Assembly (NCBI GenBank): GCA_964473155.1
Contig: CAYYNT010000009.1
Span: 33,054-97,053, forward strand
DNA: 64,000 bases
Reading direction: 5' to 3'
Source of the DNA: JAJFUG01 sp964473155
GTDB lineage: Bacteria > Gemmatimonadota > Glassbacteria > GWA2-58-10
The notes beneath the pieces were generated by a model. It saw only the letters and a program-made list of their open reading frames with translations. It did not search any database and was not told where the DNA came from. How positions within the stretch are numbered: position 1 is the stretch's first letter; the number at the start of each line of letters is the position of its first letter. Shown one piece after another: positions 17,463 to 26,529 of this stretch. A program made the translations under genes and the position numbers.

Positions 17463-18367
17463 GAGTGAGCGGACTGGTCAGCCTTGTCATGGCCCTGGTT
17501 TTCAGCCCTCTGCTGATCGGAATAATCAATCGGGTCAAAGCCTTTTTCGCCGGACGGAGGGGCTTGCCGCTGCTGCAACTTTACCGCGACCTGGCCAAAC
17601 TTCTTCGCAAAGGCGCGGTCTACAGCCGGACATCCACCTGGATTCTGCGTGCAGGCCCGGCCGCGGGGCTGATCTGCATAATGGCGGCAGCGGCCCTGAC
17701 TCCTTTCGGCGGACGCTCCCTGTTCGGTTTCGAGGGCGACCTGGTCCTGTTCGCCGGGCTGCTCGCGCTGATGCGCTTCAGCACGGTGCTTGCCGCTCTG
17801 GACACCGGCTCCAGTTTCGAGGGAATGGGGGCGAGCCGGGAAATGCATTTTTCGGTGCTGGCCGAACCGGCGCTCCTGCTTGGCCTGACTGTCCTGGCCA
17901 CGGGGACCGGTTGTATTTCGCTCGGTGCGATATACAGCCGGCTGGGGATGGAGTTATGGCTCAAAGCCGCTCCGGCGCTGGTTCTGACAATCCTTGCCTT
18001 TTCCGTGGTCTTTCTGACTGAAAACGCGCGAATCCCGGTCGATGACCCCAACACGCACCTGGAACTGACCATGATTCACGAAGTGATGGTGCTGGACCAC
18101 TCAGGCCCCGATCTGGCGATCATCCAGTATGCCGCCGCCCTCAAGCTCTGGGTGCTGGGATGCCTGATAGTGGGCATTCTGGCCCCGCTGCACAGCGGGA
18201 TGTTGTGGCTGGACTGCCTGGTTTCTCTTGGCGGTTTGATGCTGTTAGCCGTGGGAGTGGGAGTGGTCGAATCATCCATGGCCCGGCTGCGCCTGATCAA
18301 CGTTCCCCGTCTGCTGCTGGGGGCGATTGTTTTCAACGTACTCGCGCTGATTCTTATTCTTAAGTAA
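17459..18367 (+). CDS. HyfC/NuoH-like membrane anchor subunit
   Basis: 302 residues, about eight membrane helices. The family signature FLTENARIPVDDPNTHLELTM followed by IHEVMVLDHSGPDL matches the NuoH/HyfC/CooK subunit that forms the interface between the soluble arm and the antiporter modules. It begins with GTG overlapping the preceding stop and ends 12 bases before the next gene. The loop after helix 1 (NRVKAFFAGRRGLPLLQLYRDL) is also typical of NuoH. No residue oddities were noticed. Confidence 0.9.
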   Translation: MRVSGLVSLVMALVFSPLLIGIINRVKAFFAGRRGLPLLQLYRDLAKLLRKGAVYSRTSTWILRAGPAAGLICIMAAAALTPFGGRSLFGFEGDLVLFAGLLALMRFSTVLAALDTGSSFEGMGASREMHFSVLAEPALLLGLTVLATGTGCISLGAIYSRLGMELWLKAAPALVLTILAFSVVFLTENARIPVDDPNTHLELTMIHEVMVLDHSGPDLAIIQYAAALKLWVLGCLIVGILAPLHSGMLWLDCLVSLGGLMLLAVGVGVVESSMARLRLINVPRLLLGAIVFNVLALILILK

Positions 18368-18379
18368 GAGGCGGCTGAC

Positions 18380-19024
18380 ATGCTTGTCCTGCTGGATTCC
18401 GTCATAGTGCTGGTTCTGGTGACCGACCTCCTTCTGCTCTCCTCGAGCCGGCTTAACTACTGCATACGCATAGTAGCGTTCCAGGGGGCGCTGGTGGGCC
18501 TTCTCCCGCTGTTGCTGCATTTCAGCGAGATAGCAGTGCAGGTGCTGCTGATATCACTGGCCGGGATAGTTCTCAAACTGCTCGTATTCCCCTGGCTGCT
18601 GCTGCGAGCCATGCGCGGCGCGGATGTCAGGAGGGAAATAGAACCCTACGTTGGCTATTCGCTGTCTCTGCTGGCGGGAGTGGGGATGCTGATCGCCGCG
18701 TTCTGGATCGGCTCCCGGTTACCTCTGACTATTGCCGGACTGCAGCCCTCAGTGATTCCGATGGCCTTTTTCAACATTTTCACCGGTCTTTTTCTGCTGA
18801 TCAGCCGCAGAAAAGCCCTCACTCAGGTGCTGGGTTACCTGGTGATGGAGAACGGAATCTACATTTTCGGCGCCGTCGTAGTCGTCGAGGCCCCGCTGAT
18901 GGTGGAGTTGGGCATTCTGCTGGATGTTTTCATGCTCGTTTTCGTCCTGGGCATCATTCTGTTTCATATCAGCCGGGATTTCGACCATCTGGACATCGAC
19001 CGTCTCAGTGCGCTGAAAGACTGA
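18380..19024 (+). CDS. HyfE-like membrane subunit
   Basis: 214 residues, about six to seven membrane helices, the same size as hydrogenase-4 component E. SSRLNYCIRIVAFQGALVG and GYLVMENGIYIFG recall the NuoK-like fold of HyfE. It starts 12 bases after the HyfC-like gene. A 57-base gap follows before the HyfF-like gene, the widest spacing inside the operon. The assignment relies on order, size and these motifs. Confidence 0.85.
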   Translation: MLVLLDSVIVLVLVTDLLLLSSSRLNYCIRIVAFQGALVGLLPLLLHFSEIAVQVLLISLAGIVLKLLVFPWLLLRAMRGADVRREIEPYVGYSLSLLAGVGMLIAAFWIGSRLPLTIAGLQPSVIPMAFFNIFTGLFLLISRRKALTQVLGYLVMENGIYIFGAVVVVEAPLMVELGILLDVFMLVFVLGIILFHISRDFDHLDIDRLSALKD

Positions 19025-19081
19025 GATAGTGAAAACGCTACGGCCGGTCACACACCGGACAGAATACTGGAAAGCTGAACC

Positions 19082-20557
19082 ATGTTGATTGCCTTCTTTA
19101 TATTGCCAGCCCTGGCAGGACTGCTGGCTCTCGTCATACACAACGATTCACTGCGGCGGGCGCTTCTGCTGTCTGTTGCAGGTATCCATCTGGCGCTGAC
19201 CGCAACAGCCTGGTTCAAGCCACCTGTGTCTTCGCCGGTCGAGTATCTGAGTCTTGATCCGCTGGGTCTTCTTTTTCTGAGTATCCTGAGCTTGCTTTTT
19301 CTTTTTTCAGCTATCTATGCCAGTGGATATCTGAAAAGGGAAAGTGATTCGAACCAGCCCGACATTTTAGAGGGCACCTTTTTCGCGCGCTCCCAGGAAG
19401 CCGTATTCACCTGCTGTATGATGGAATTCCTGGCCACGATGTCCCTGGTGACGCTCTGCCAGCATTTCGGCCTTCTCTGGGTGGCGGTTGAGGCGACCAC
19501 GCTGGTAAGCGCGCCCCTGATATATTATCACCGCAATCATCGCTCCCTCGAAGCGACCTGGAAGTATCTGATTCTATGCTCGGTGGGCATCGCAATCGCC
19601 CTTCTCGGGAATTTTTTCCTGGCGGTCGCGGCCTCGGGCCATGAAGGGCATGAAACGCCTCTGGTGCTGAGACACCTGGTGCTGAGGGCCGGGGAATTGC
19701 ATCCCCAATGGCTTAAAGGCGCTTTTTTGCTTCTTCTGGTGGGCTATGGGACCAAGATGGGCCTGGCCCCTATGCACTCCTGGCTGCCCGACGCCCACAG
19801 CGAATCGCCATCGTTCGTTTCGATGCTCCTTTCGGGCGCGCTCCTGAATTGCGCTTTCCTGGGCCTTCTGCGAATCTTCCAGGTCTGCAACGCCGCCGGG
19901 CTGGGTCAGTTCGCCCGCGAACTGATGGTCCTTTTCGGCTTCGTTTCTCTGGCCACGGCCGCCGTATTCATCATACGCCAGACTGATTATAAGCGCATGC
20001 TGGCTTATTCCAGCGTGGAACACATGGGAATTCTGTGTCTTGGCGTGGGATTCGGCGGCGCGGGAGTGTTCGGAGCGCTGCTGCACGCGGTCAACCATTC
20101 TCTTACCAAGGGCATGCTTTTCCTTGTCGCGGGCAACCTTCTGAGCGCTTACAAGACGCGTAATATCGGCGAGGTCAGGGGGGCGCTGAATGTCCTGCCT
20201 GTTTCCGGGGCCTTGTGGCTGGCCGGGTTCCTGGCGATCACCGGGACTCCGCCATTCGGTCTGTTCATCAGCGAATTCACTATCCTGCGCTCCCTGGTTG
20301 ACGCGGGCAGCCTGGCTGCGGCAGGCGGTTACCTGCTCCTTCTGGGGATCATATTTGCCGGTATGGCCAATATCATGCTCAACATGTCGCAGGGAAAAAA
20401 CGAGCGTGAAATGTCCCCCGCCTTGAGGGCCGAAGCCTCCAGTTCGGTTATCCCTCCGCTGTGCCTGGGAGCGCTGACTTTGATACTGGGCCTGTATCAG
20501 CCCGCTATGCTCGCAGAAAAACTTCAACAGGCAGCCCGTCTGCTGGGAGGGTTCTGA
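19082..20557 (+). CDS. HyfF-like proton-antiporter subunit
   Basis: 491 residues, about 13-14 membrane helices. Core motifs are LAPMHSWLPDAHSESPSFVS, the YSSVEHMGILCLGVG segment, and NHSLTKGMLFLVAGNLL. In this family the buried Lys and His residues form the ion path. It is a second Mrp-type antiporter-like subunit besides the HyfB homologue, so the complex carries at least two antiporter modules. The stop overlaps the next ATG by one base (TGATG), a sign of coupled translation with the large subunit. Confidence 0.88.
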   Translation: MLIAFFILPALAGLLALVIHNDSLRRALLLSVAGIHLALTATAWFKPPVSSPVEYLSLDPLGLLFLSILSLLFLFSAIYASGYLKRESDSNQPDILEGTFFARSQEAVFTCCMMEFLATMSLVTLCQHFGLLWVAVEATTLVSAPLIYYHRNHRSLEATWKYLILCSVGIAIALLGNFFLAVAASGHEGHETPLVLRHLVLRAGELHPQWLKGAFLLLLVGYGTKMGLAPMHSWLPDAHSESPSFVSMLLSGALLNCAFLGLLRIFQVCNAAGLGQFARELMVLFGFVSLATAAVFIIRQTDYKRMLAYSSVEHMGILCLGVGFGGAGVFGALLHAVNHSLTKGMLFLVAGNLLSAYKTRNIGEVRGALNVLPVSGALWLAGFLAITGTPPFGLFISEFTILRSLVDAGSLAAAGGYLLLLGIIFAGMANIMLNMSQGKNEREMSPALRAEASSSVIPPLCLGALTLILGLYQPAMLAEKLQQAARLLGGF

Positions 20558-22077
20558 TGAGTTTTGCGGACTGCGCGAGGCTGATGAACGGCCAGGCTGT
20601 CGCCTGCTCCTCGATCCCGGAATGCGGGATAGAAGATTTCCGCGAGGCGGTGCTGGTGGATATCGAAAGCGGGGCGCATCTCAGCGCCTTTTTCGGACAG
20701 GGCCGGCCGGACGGTAAAGTAAAGCTTTGGGCGGTTCTGGCCTGTCCCTCCCAAGGCGACCTGGCGGTCTATACCACCTGCGCCGGACAATCCTGGCCCT
20801 CACTGACGCCGGACTGTCCGCAGGCTCATCTGTTCGAGCGCGAGCTGTTCGAGCAGTGGGGAATAGTCCCGGAGGGCCATCCCTGGCTGAAACCTGTGCG
20901 GTTCCAGGCGCCATTCCGTAAACCGGACAGTCTGCCCGAAACCTGCAAAGCCCCGGAAATCGGAACGGATTACCAGTTTTTCCGTGTCGAGGGCGAGGAG
21001 GTGCACGAGGTGGCGGTGGGTCCGGTGCACGCCGGAATCATCGAGCCGGGCCACTTCCGCTTCCAGTGCAGCGGGGAGGAAGTGCTGCACCTGGAAATCG
21101 CACTGGGATACCAGCACCGGGGCGTCGAGCGTGCCATGCGCGGCGGGCCGGACAGGCGTTCGATACATTATATGGAAACACTCGCGGGCGATACCACCGT
21201 GGGCCATGCCACGGCTTACTGCCAGACCCTGGAGGCGCTCTGCGGAACACGTCTCGGCGTCCGCGCGCAGACTCTGCGCGCCATAGCCCTGGAACTGGAG
21301 CGTATGGCAAACCACATCGGGGATCTGGGGGCGCTGGCCGGCGATGTGGGTTACTTGCCCACGGCGTCCTATTGCGGCCGCCTGCGCGGCGATGTCCTCA
21401 ATCTGACAGCCCTGGTCTGTGGAAGCCGTTTCGGACGCGGCTGGATCAGGCCCGGCGGATCGGGGTTCGACATCGAGCCGCCGATGGCGGAGAAAATCGC
21501 CGCCCGCCTGAGAGAAATAATGAAAGACCTCGATGGAGCGGTAAAACTGCTCTGGAACACCCCCTCGGTGATGGCCCGTTTCGAGAAGATCGGTGTGCTG
21601 ACTCCCGCCGTAGGAGAAGAGCTGGGGCTGGTCGGACCGGCGGCCCGGGCCTGCGGATTGTCGAGGGATGTAAGGTTCGAGTTTCCGGCAGGCAAATACC
21701 GTTTCTCCCAGATACCGCTTTCCACCTGGTCCACCGGGGATGTGTTCGCCAGGGCCTGGGTGCGCTGGCTTGAGCTTCAGAGTTCGGCCGAGTTCATCCT
21801 GACGGAGCTTGGTTCGCTGCAGCCCGAGCCTGCGCTCAGGGAACCGGGCGTCCCGGCCCCGTTGTCACTGGCGGTCTCGCTTGTCGAGGGCTGGCGCGGT
21901 GAAATATGCCACGTGGCCATTACCGATGAGCAGGGACGTTTCTCCAGCTACAAGGTGGCCGATCCGTCTTTCCATAACTGGACAGGGCTGGCGCTGGCCA
22001 TGCGGGGCGGACAGATATCGGATTTCCCCTTATGCAACAAGAGTTTCAACCTGTCCTATTGCGGGCACGATCTCTGA
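20557..22077 (+). CDS. Hydrogenase-like large subunit lacking Ni ligands (Ehr large subunit)
   Basis: About 506 residues. An N-terminal NuoC/30-kDa-like part (about 1-110, AHLFERELFEQWGIVPEGHPWL) is fused to a NuoD/HycE-like part, as in HyfG. The alignable landmarks are present: VGPVHAGIIEPGHFRF, EIALGYQHRGVE and ELERMANHIGDLGALAGD. Where [NiFe] enzymes have the first CxxC of the active site, this protein reads METLAGDTTVGHATAYCQ (from residue 206). Where the C-terminal DPCxxC should be, it reads NKSFNLSYCGHDL. All four Ni-coordinating cysteines are therefore missing, as in energy-converting hydrogenase-related (Ehr) complexes. H2 turnover is not expected; the electron partner is unknown. A longer open frame upstream would overlap the HyfF gene and is not used. 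Confidence 0.88.
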   Translation: MSFADCARLMNGQAVACSSIPECGIEDFREAVLVDIESGAHLSAFFGQGRPDGKVKLWAVLACPSQGDLAVYTTCAGQSWPSLTPDCPQAHLFERELFEQWGIVPEGHPWLKPVRFQAPFRKPDSLPETCKAPEIGTDYQFFRVEGEEVHEVAVGPVHAGIIEPGHFRFQCSGEEVLHLEIALGYQHRGVERAMRGGPDRRSIHYMETLAGDTTVGHATAYCQTLEALCGTRLGVRAQTLRAIALELERMANHIGDLGALAGDVGYLPTASYCGRLRGDVLNLTALVCGSRFGRGWIRPGGSGFDIEPPMAEKIAARLREIMKDLDGAVKLLWNTPSVMARFEKIGVLTPAVGEELGLVGPAARACGLSRDVRFEFPAGKYRFSQIPLSTWSTGDVFARAWVRWLELQSSAEFILTELGSLQPEPALREPGVPAPLSLAVSLVEGWRGEICHVAITDEQGRFSSYKVADPSFHNWTGLALAMRGGQISDFPLCNKSFNLSYCGHDL

Positions 22078-22086
22078 GGACGACAG

Positions 22087-22845
22087 ATGTTCAAGGTGCT
22101 GTTCGAAAGATTAAGCCAGGGACACCGGCGTTTCCCGTTCCTGAAAAAAACTCCGGTGCTGCCGGAGCGTTTCCGGGGCCTTCCGGCGCTTAATGCCGCT
22201 AAGGGTGAAGAATGCGGCGAAGCCCTCACCCAAGCCTGTCCGTACGGCGCCATTTCCGGCAAAGGGGAAACTCTTGCGATCGATCTGGGACGCTGCCTGT
22301 TCTGCGCGGATTGCAAGGCGGCCTGTCCCGGAGGAGCGGTTGAATTCAGCAACGATTACCGTCTGGCCGTGCGCCGGCGGGCAGACCTTGTGCTGCGCGA
22401 TAATTGCCTTCATCTGGCCGAGGCGCTGGACAAAAAAGCCCGGAGCCTGTTCGGCCGCTCTCTGACATTGAGACAGGTGAGCGCCGGAGGCTGCAACGCC
22501 TGCGAGGCGGATGTCAACGTGCTCAACACCCTGACTTACGATCTGGCCAGTTACGGCATACAGTTCGCCGCCTCACCCCGTCATGCGGATGGCCTCCTGG
22601 TGACTGGGCCGGTCACGGCCAATATGCGGCTGGCCCTGGAAAAAACCTGGCAGGCCGTGCCGGACCCGAAGATCGTGATCGCGGCCGGAGCCTGCGCCAT
22701 CTCCGGCGGACCATACCGCGATCACCCGGAAACAGCGAACGGAGTCGATTCCGTATTGCCGGTCGATCTTTACATCCCCGGCTGCCCGCCCCACCCCTGG
22801 ACAATCCTGGACGGCCTTCTGCGCCTGCTGGGGCGGATACGCTGA
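22087..22845 (+). CDS. Ferredoxin-fused NuoB/HyfI-like small subunit
   Basis: 252 residues. Residues about 45-90 form a ferredoxin-like domain with one full motif (CLFCADCKAACPGGAVEF) and a partial one (ECGEALTQACPYGAI), so at least one [4Fe-4S] cluster is expected. The NuoB/20-kDa domain follows with all four ligands of its terminal cluster in place: GGCNACEADVN, GACAISGG and GCPPHPW. This fusion merges the HyfH and HyfI roles and delivers electrons to the large subunit. It starts nine bases after the large-subunit stop. Its stop lies only five bases from the stop of the convergent ABC permease gene, with no room for a terminator between them. Confidence 0.88.
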   Translation: MFKVLFERLSQGHRRFPFLKKTPVLPERFRGLPALNAAKGEECGEALTQACPYGAISGKGETLAIDLGRCLFCADCKAACPGGAVEFSNDYRLAVRRRADLVLRDNCLHLAEALDKKARSLFGRSLTLRQVSAGGCNACEADVNVLNTLTYDLASYGIQFAASPRHADGLLVTGPVTANMRLALEKTWQAVPDPKIVIAAGACAISGGPYRDHPETANGVDSVLPVDLYIPGCPPHPWTILDGLLRLLGRIR

Positions 22846-22850
22846 GAGGA

Positions 22851-23831
22851 TTATCGATATTGTTTCTGTTTTAACTGATCTATACCCACGGCGGTGATTA
22901 TAATCGCCCCGATAACGATATTCTGGACGTAATTCTCCACCCCCACCGCCTGGCAGCCGCTACGCAGGATCGAGATAACCAGCGCGCCCAGCACCGAGCC
23001 GATCACGCTCCCCTCCCCGCCGTTGAACGAGCCGCCGCCGATCACCACCGCGGCTATAATGTCAAGCTCCAGGCCGATCGCACCCGTCGGATCGCCCAGG
23101 TTGAGCGCCGAGAATGACATCACGCTGGACACCCCGGCCAGCAGCCCCCCCAGCGTATAGACCCATACACGATGACTTTTCACCTTGACACCGCACAGGC
23201 GCGCCGTGGCCTCATTGGAGCCGACAGCATAGACATGCCGCCCGAACACGGTATAGCGCAGCACGATATACATCACCGCCAGCAGGGCTAACATCAGCCA
23301 GACCGCCGGGGCCACCGAATACCAGACATCCATGCGCGGCTCCACGGTCATCATTCCGTTCAGCCAGCTCGATGGCGTGTTGACAGTGGTCTGATGGGAA
23401 AGGCCCTTTGCCGCGCCCCGGGCTATCTGCATCATACCCAGGGTGACTATGAACGGCACGACCCGCAGATAGGCGATCATCAGCCCATTCAGCAGGCCGC
23501 AGAACGTGCAGACCAGGATTCCGGCCATGGCGGCGGCCAGCGGTAGCCAGATTCCCGGACTGTCCGCGCCCCAGCGGCGCAGCACAAGGGCGGTGACAAC
23601 TGTCCCCAGCGCCACGAGCGAACCGGCGCTCAAATCTATCCCGGCGCTGATTATTATCACGGTCATGCCCAGAGCGGCGACACCGATTATCACGGTCTGG
23701 GTCAGGATAGTCTTGGTGTTGTACAGGGAATGAAACGTGTCCGGCGCGATGAAAAAGAACATCAGATAAGTGAAAGTCAATCCGAGCAGCGGTCCAGAAA
23801 GGCCAAACAGTTTTCCGATCCTTTCGCGCAT
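22851..23831 (-). CDS. Sugar ABC transporter permease (RbsC type)
   Basis: 326 residues, about eight to ten membrane helices. The BPD_transp_2 family is shown by IISAGIDLSAGSLVALGTVV, YTVFGRHVYAVGSNEATARLCGV and AVVIGGGSFNGGEGSVIGSVLGAL. It forms the membrane channel for the periplasmic-binding-protein-dependent importer encoded by the two upstream minus-strand genes. A GGGAG lies 11 bases before the ATG. Members import ribose, galactose, xylose, autoinducer-2 and related compounds; the substrate cannot be fixed here. Confidence 0.92.
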   Translation of the reverse strand: MRERIGKLFGLSGPLLGLTFTYLMFFFIAPDTFHSLYNTKTILTQTVIIGVAALGMTVIIISAGIDLSAGSLVALGTVVTALVLRRWGADSPGIWLPLAAAMAGILVCTFCGLLNGLMIAYLRVVPFIVTLGMMQIARGAAKGLSHQTTVNTPSSWLNGMMTVEPRMDVWYSVAPAVWLMLALLAVMYIVLRYTVFGRHVYAVGSNEATARLCGVKVKSHRVWVYTLGGLLAGVSSVMSFSALNLGDPTGAIGLELDIIAAVVIGGGSFNGGEGSVIGSVLGALVISILRSGCQAVGVENYVQNIVIGAIIITAVGIDQLKQKQYR

Positions 23832-23876
23832 GGCTTTTCAGTCTCCCGGTGATGTTGTTCGTGCACTTTCCAACTG

Positions 23877-25403
23877 TCACGCGGACATGCACTGAGAGGC
23901 TCCCGAGGTGGCGAACCGCATTATTTCCAGCTCTGTCCATTCCCTGACCTGACGGGCCGGGCTGAGTTCACCACGGTGCATCACGGCCAGTCTGTCGCAG
24001 ACGCCGAGCAGTTCCGGCAGATAGGATGAGACTACCACTACCGCCTTGCCCTCGGCTGCCAGGCTGTCGATTAGACGGTATATCTCGACCTTGCTGCCCA
24101 CGTCCACCCCGCGGGTCGGCTCATCCAGAAGGATTATCCCGTTGCCGCGTTCGAGAATCCGGGCGAACGCAACTTTCTGCTGGTTCCCGCCCGAAAGGCC
24201 GCTCACTGTCTGATCCACGCCCAGGCAACGGATATTGAGCTCGCGGATCCAGCGCTCGACTGAAACACGCTCGCGGTTCAGTCTCATCAGTCCCCAGCCG
24301 CGCGGCCTGGCATAGCGGCCGACAGAGGACAGAGTTGCGTTGAACCTGACCGGCAGGCGCTGGGCCAGCCCCTCGTCCTTGCGGTCCTCGCTCAGGAAAT
24401 CGATTCCAAAACCCAGCGCAGATGACGGATCAAGACTCTCAACATGCAGCGCCGCTCCGTTTTCCAGGTGCAGCGTCCCCCCGGATGAGCGGTCCAGGCC
24501 GAATATACGGCGCAGAAGCTCGCTGCGCCCGGCCCCGACAAGTCCGAAAATCCCGAGCACTTCACCCCGGCGCAGTTCGAGCCGCATGGTTATTTCCCGG
24601 TTTCGGGGCGAGGTTTCTTCCATTTCCAGAACGACTCCGCCGATCTTGCGCTCGGACCGCGGGAACATCTCGGTCAGGCTGCGGCCGACCATCATGCGTA
24701 TGATCTCCGGCAGCGAGGTTTCGCTCATCCGGCCGCTGCCTGCCACCCGTCCATCGCGCAGGACAGTGTACGAATCCGCTATCTCCCGCACTTCCTCCAG
24801 GAAATGGCTGATATAGATCACCGCCACCCCGGAGTCCCTGAGCCTTCGGATCACCGCGAACAGCGCCTCCTTGTCCGGCGCGGCCAGCGAACTGGTCGGC
24901 TCGTCCATTATTATTACTTTAGCCACGCAGAGCAGGGACCGGGCGATCTCGACTATCTGCTGCAACCCGACTGCCAGCGTGCCGGCTTTTGCCTCAAGGG
25001 ACAGGTCCGGGTGCTGAAGAAGGGCCAGCACCTCGGCGATCCGGCCACGCTGGTTGCGGACAAAGCCCCAGGAGGAGCGCTCCACCCCCAGGGTCAGGTT
25101 CTCCTCGACCGAAAGGTGCGGGGCCAGGTTCAGTTCCTGGTAGATCATGCCGATACCCAGCCTGCGTCCCTCGGACGGCGAGCCGATCAGCCGGGCCTGC
25201 CCATCAAGAAGGATATCGCCACTGCTGGCCTGGTGCACCCCGCTGAGGATTTTCATCAGGGTGCTCTTGCCCGCGCCGTTCTCGCCGATCAGGGCGTGCA
25301 CCTCTCCCCGGCGGACTTTCAGGTCCACGCCGTCCAGAGCGCGTGTCGCCCCGAAAGACTTGCAGATGCCTTTCAGTTCAAGAATGTAATCCGTGTCCGC
25401 CAT
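23877..25403 (-). CDS. Sugar ABC transporter ATP-binding protein (RbsA/MglA type)
   Basis: 508 residues with two ATPase domains. The first has Walker A GENGAGKSTLMKIL and Walker B VIIMDEPTSSL, but its signature region is the divergent VGLQQIVEIARSLL normal for this family. The second has GLVGAGRSELLRRIFG in place of a canonical Walker A, with the signature LSGGNQQKVAFARIL and GIILLDEPTRGVDVG. This asymmetry is normal for RbsA-type proteins. It lies between the binding-protein and permease genes with short gaps of 25 and 45 bases. Confidence 0.93.
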   Translation of the reverse strand: MADTDYILELKGICKSFGATRALDGVDLKVRRGEVHALIGENGAGKSTLMKILSGVHQASSGDILLDGQARLIGSPSEGRRLGIGMIYQELNLAPHLSVEENLTLGVERSSWGFVRNQRGRIAEVLALLQHPDLSLEAKAGTLAVGLQQIVEIARSLLCVAKVIIMDEPTSSLAAPDKEALFAVIRRLRDSGVAVIYISHFLEEVREIADSYTVLRDGRVAGSGRMSETSLPEIIRMMVGRSLTEMFPRSERKIGGVVLEMEETSPRNREITMRLELRRGEVLGIFGLVGAGRSELLRRIFGLDRSSGGTLHLENGAALHVESLDPSSALGFGIDFLSEDRKDEGLAQRLPVRFNATLSSVGRYARPRGWGLMRLNRERVSVERWIRELNIRCLGVDQTVSGLSGGNQQKVAFARILERGNGIILLDEPTRGVDVGSKVEIYRLIDSLAAEGKAVVVVSSYLPELLGVCDRLAVMHRGELSPARQVREWTELEIMRFATSGASQCMSA

Positions 25404-25428
25404 CCGATATTTCCGAGGAGAATAACGC

Positions 25429-26418
25429 TCACATGCCGGAAAGGTCAGGATTGACCAGCTTGCTAATCTCCGGCGAATCCAGGTTATCCAGGCGCACCAC
25501 GGCCAGGTTGGTGCTGATCCGCTCCGGCACTGCCTCGCCCTTTATCGCGGCGACAGCAGTTTTCACACCCTGATAGCCCATATCGAACGGGTCCTGTGAG
25601 ATAAGTGCCTGGATCGTCCCGGCGCGAAGGCCGTCGAGAAGGCCCCCGCTGGTGTCGAACCCCACGAAACTGATCTTGCCCGCCAGGCCCGAGTTCTCCA
25701 GAGCGCGCATCATACCGAACGTGCTGGACTCGTTGGGGCAGAATATGCCCTGAATTTCGCCGCCGAACTTGTTAAGCAGTATCTGCGAGGCCTCCATGGC
25801 CGCCTGCTTTGTCACCCCGGCGTACTGATTGTCAGAGACCATCCGGATATCCGGAAAACTGGCTTTCATCTCGTCCAGGAAACCCCGCTCGCGGTTGTCC
25901 GTGCTGGCCGAGCCCGGATTGTAGCGCAACATGATCGCCTTGCCCTTGCCGCCCATCATACGGCCCAGCTCGCGGGCCGCATCGCGCCCGCCCTGAAGGT
26001 TGTCCGTGGCGACAAAGCTTCTCTGGGCCGTGGATTTTAGGTCCGAGTCGATAATCACCACCGGGATATTGCGTTTGGCGGCCAGCTCCACGGGTGCCAC
26101 CAGGGCCACCTCGTCCAGGGGCGCCAGGACTATCGCATCCACATGCCCGGCGATAAAATTCTGCACCACATCTATCTGCTGCTTGCGGTCGTCCTCGTTT
26201 TCCGGCCCGATCCACTGGATTTCCATATCCGCCTCGGACGCTGCCCGCGCGGCCCCGGCGTGAACCGCTTTCCAGAACGGCTGGGCCGTTCCCTTGGGGA
26301 TCACGGCAATACGCTTACGGCCTGGAGCAGCGGCCCGGTCTCCAGTCTGTTCACCGCCGGGGCTGCAGCCCAGGGCTGCCAGGAGCAGAAGCAGGACCGC
26401 CCGATATTTTAAAGACAT
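25429..26418 (-). CDS. Sugar-binding lipoprotein of the ABC importer (RbsB type)
   Basis: About 329 residues. A lipoprotein signal (VLLLLLAALGC) is followed by a Peripla_BP_4 fold: RIAVIPKGTAQPFWKAVHAGA, DAIVLAPLDEVALV, PVVIIDSDL, IQGIFCPNESSTFGMMRALE and AVAAIKGEAVPERI. The start at 26418 has AGGAG six bases upstream; a longer open frame to 26508 lacks one. First gene of the three-gene importer operon. An exported binding protein for ribose- or galactose-like ligands is expected. Confidence 0.92.
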   Translation of the reverse strand: MSLKYRAVLLLLLAALGCSPGGEQTGDRAAAPGRKRIAVIPKGTAQPFWKAVHAGAARAASEADMEIQWIGPENEDDRKQQIDVVQNFIAGHVDAIVLAPLDEVALVAPVELAAKRNIPVVIIDSDLKSTAQRSFVATDNLQGGRDAARELGRMMGGKGKAIMLRYNPGSASTDNRERGFLDEMKASFPDIRMVSDNQYAGVTKQAAMEASQILLNKFGGEIQGIFCPNESSTFGMMRALENSGLAGKISFVGFDTSGGLLDGLRAGTIQALISQDPFDMGYQGVKTAVAAIKGEAVPERISTNLAVVRLDNLDSPEISKLVNPDLSGM

Positions 26419-26529
26419 ACGGAACTCCTCTATTTTAATCGGCATAAACGGAACAGTTGAGGACTGGTGTCCCAGGAATAAGGACATCTCTGTCTTGTCG
26501 TGATTCAAAAATAAGATTGAAAAGACCTT

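Noticed and set aside
15468..22845. A functional H2-evolving hydrogenase 4
   Set aside because: All four Ni ligands of the large subunit are missing and no maturation gene is present in the window.
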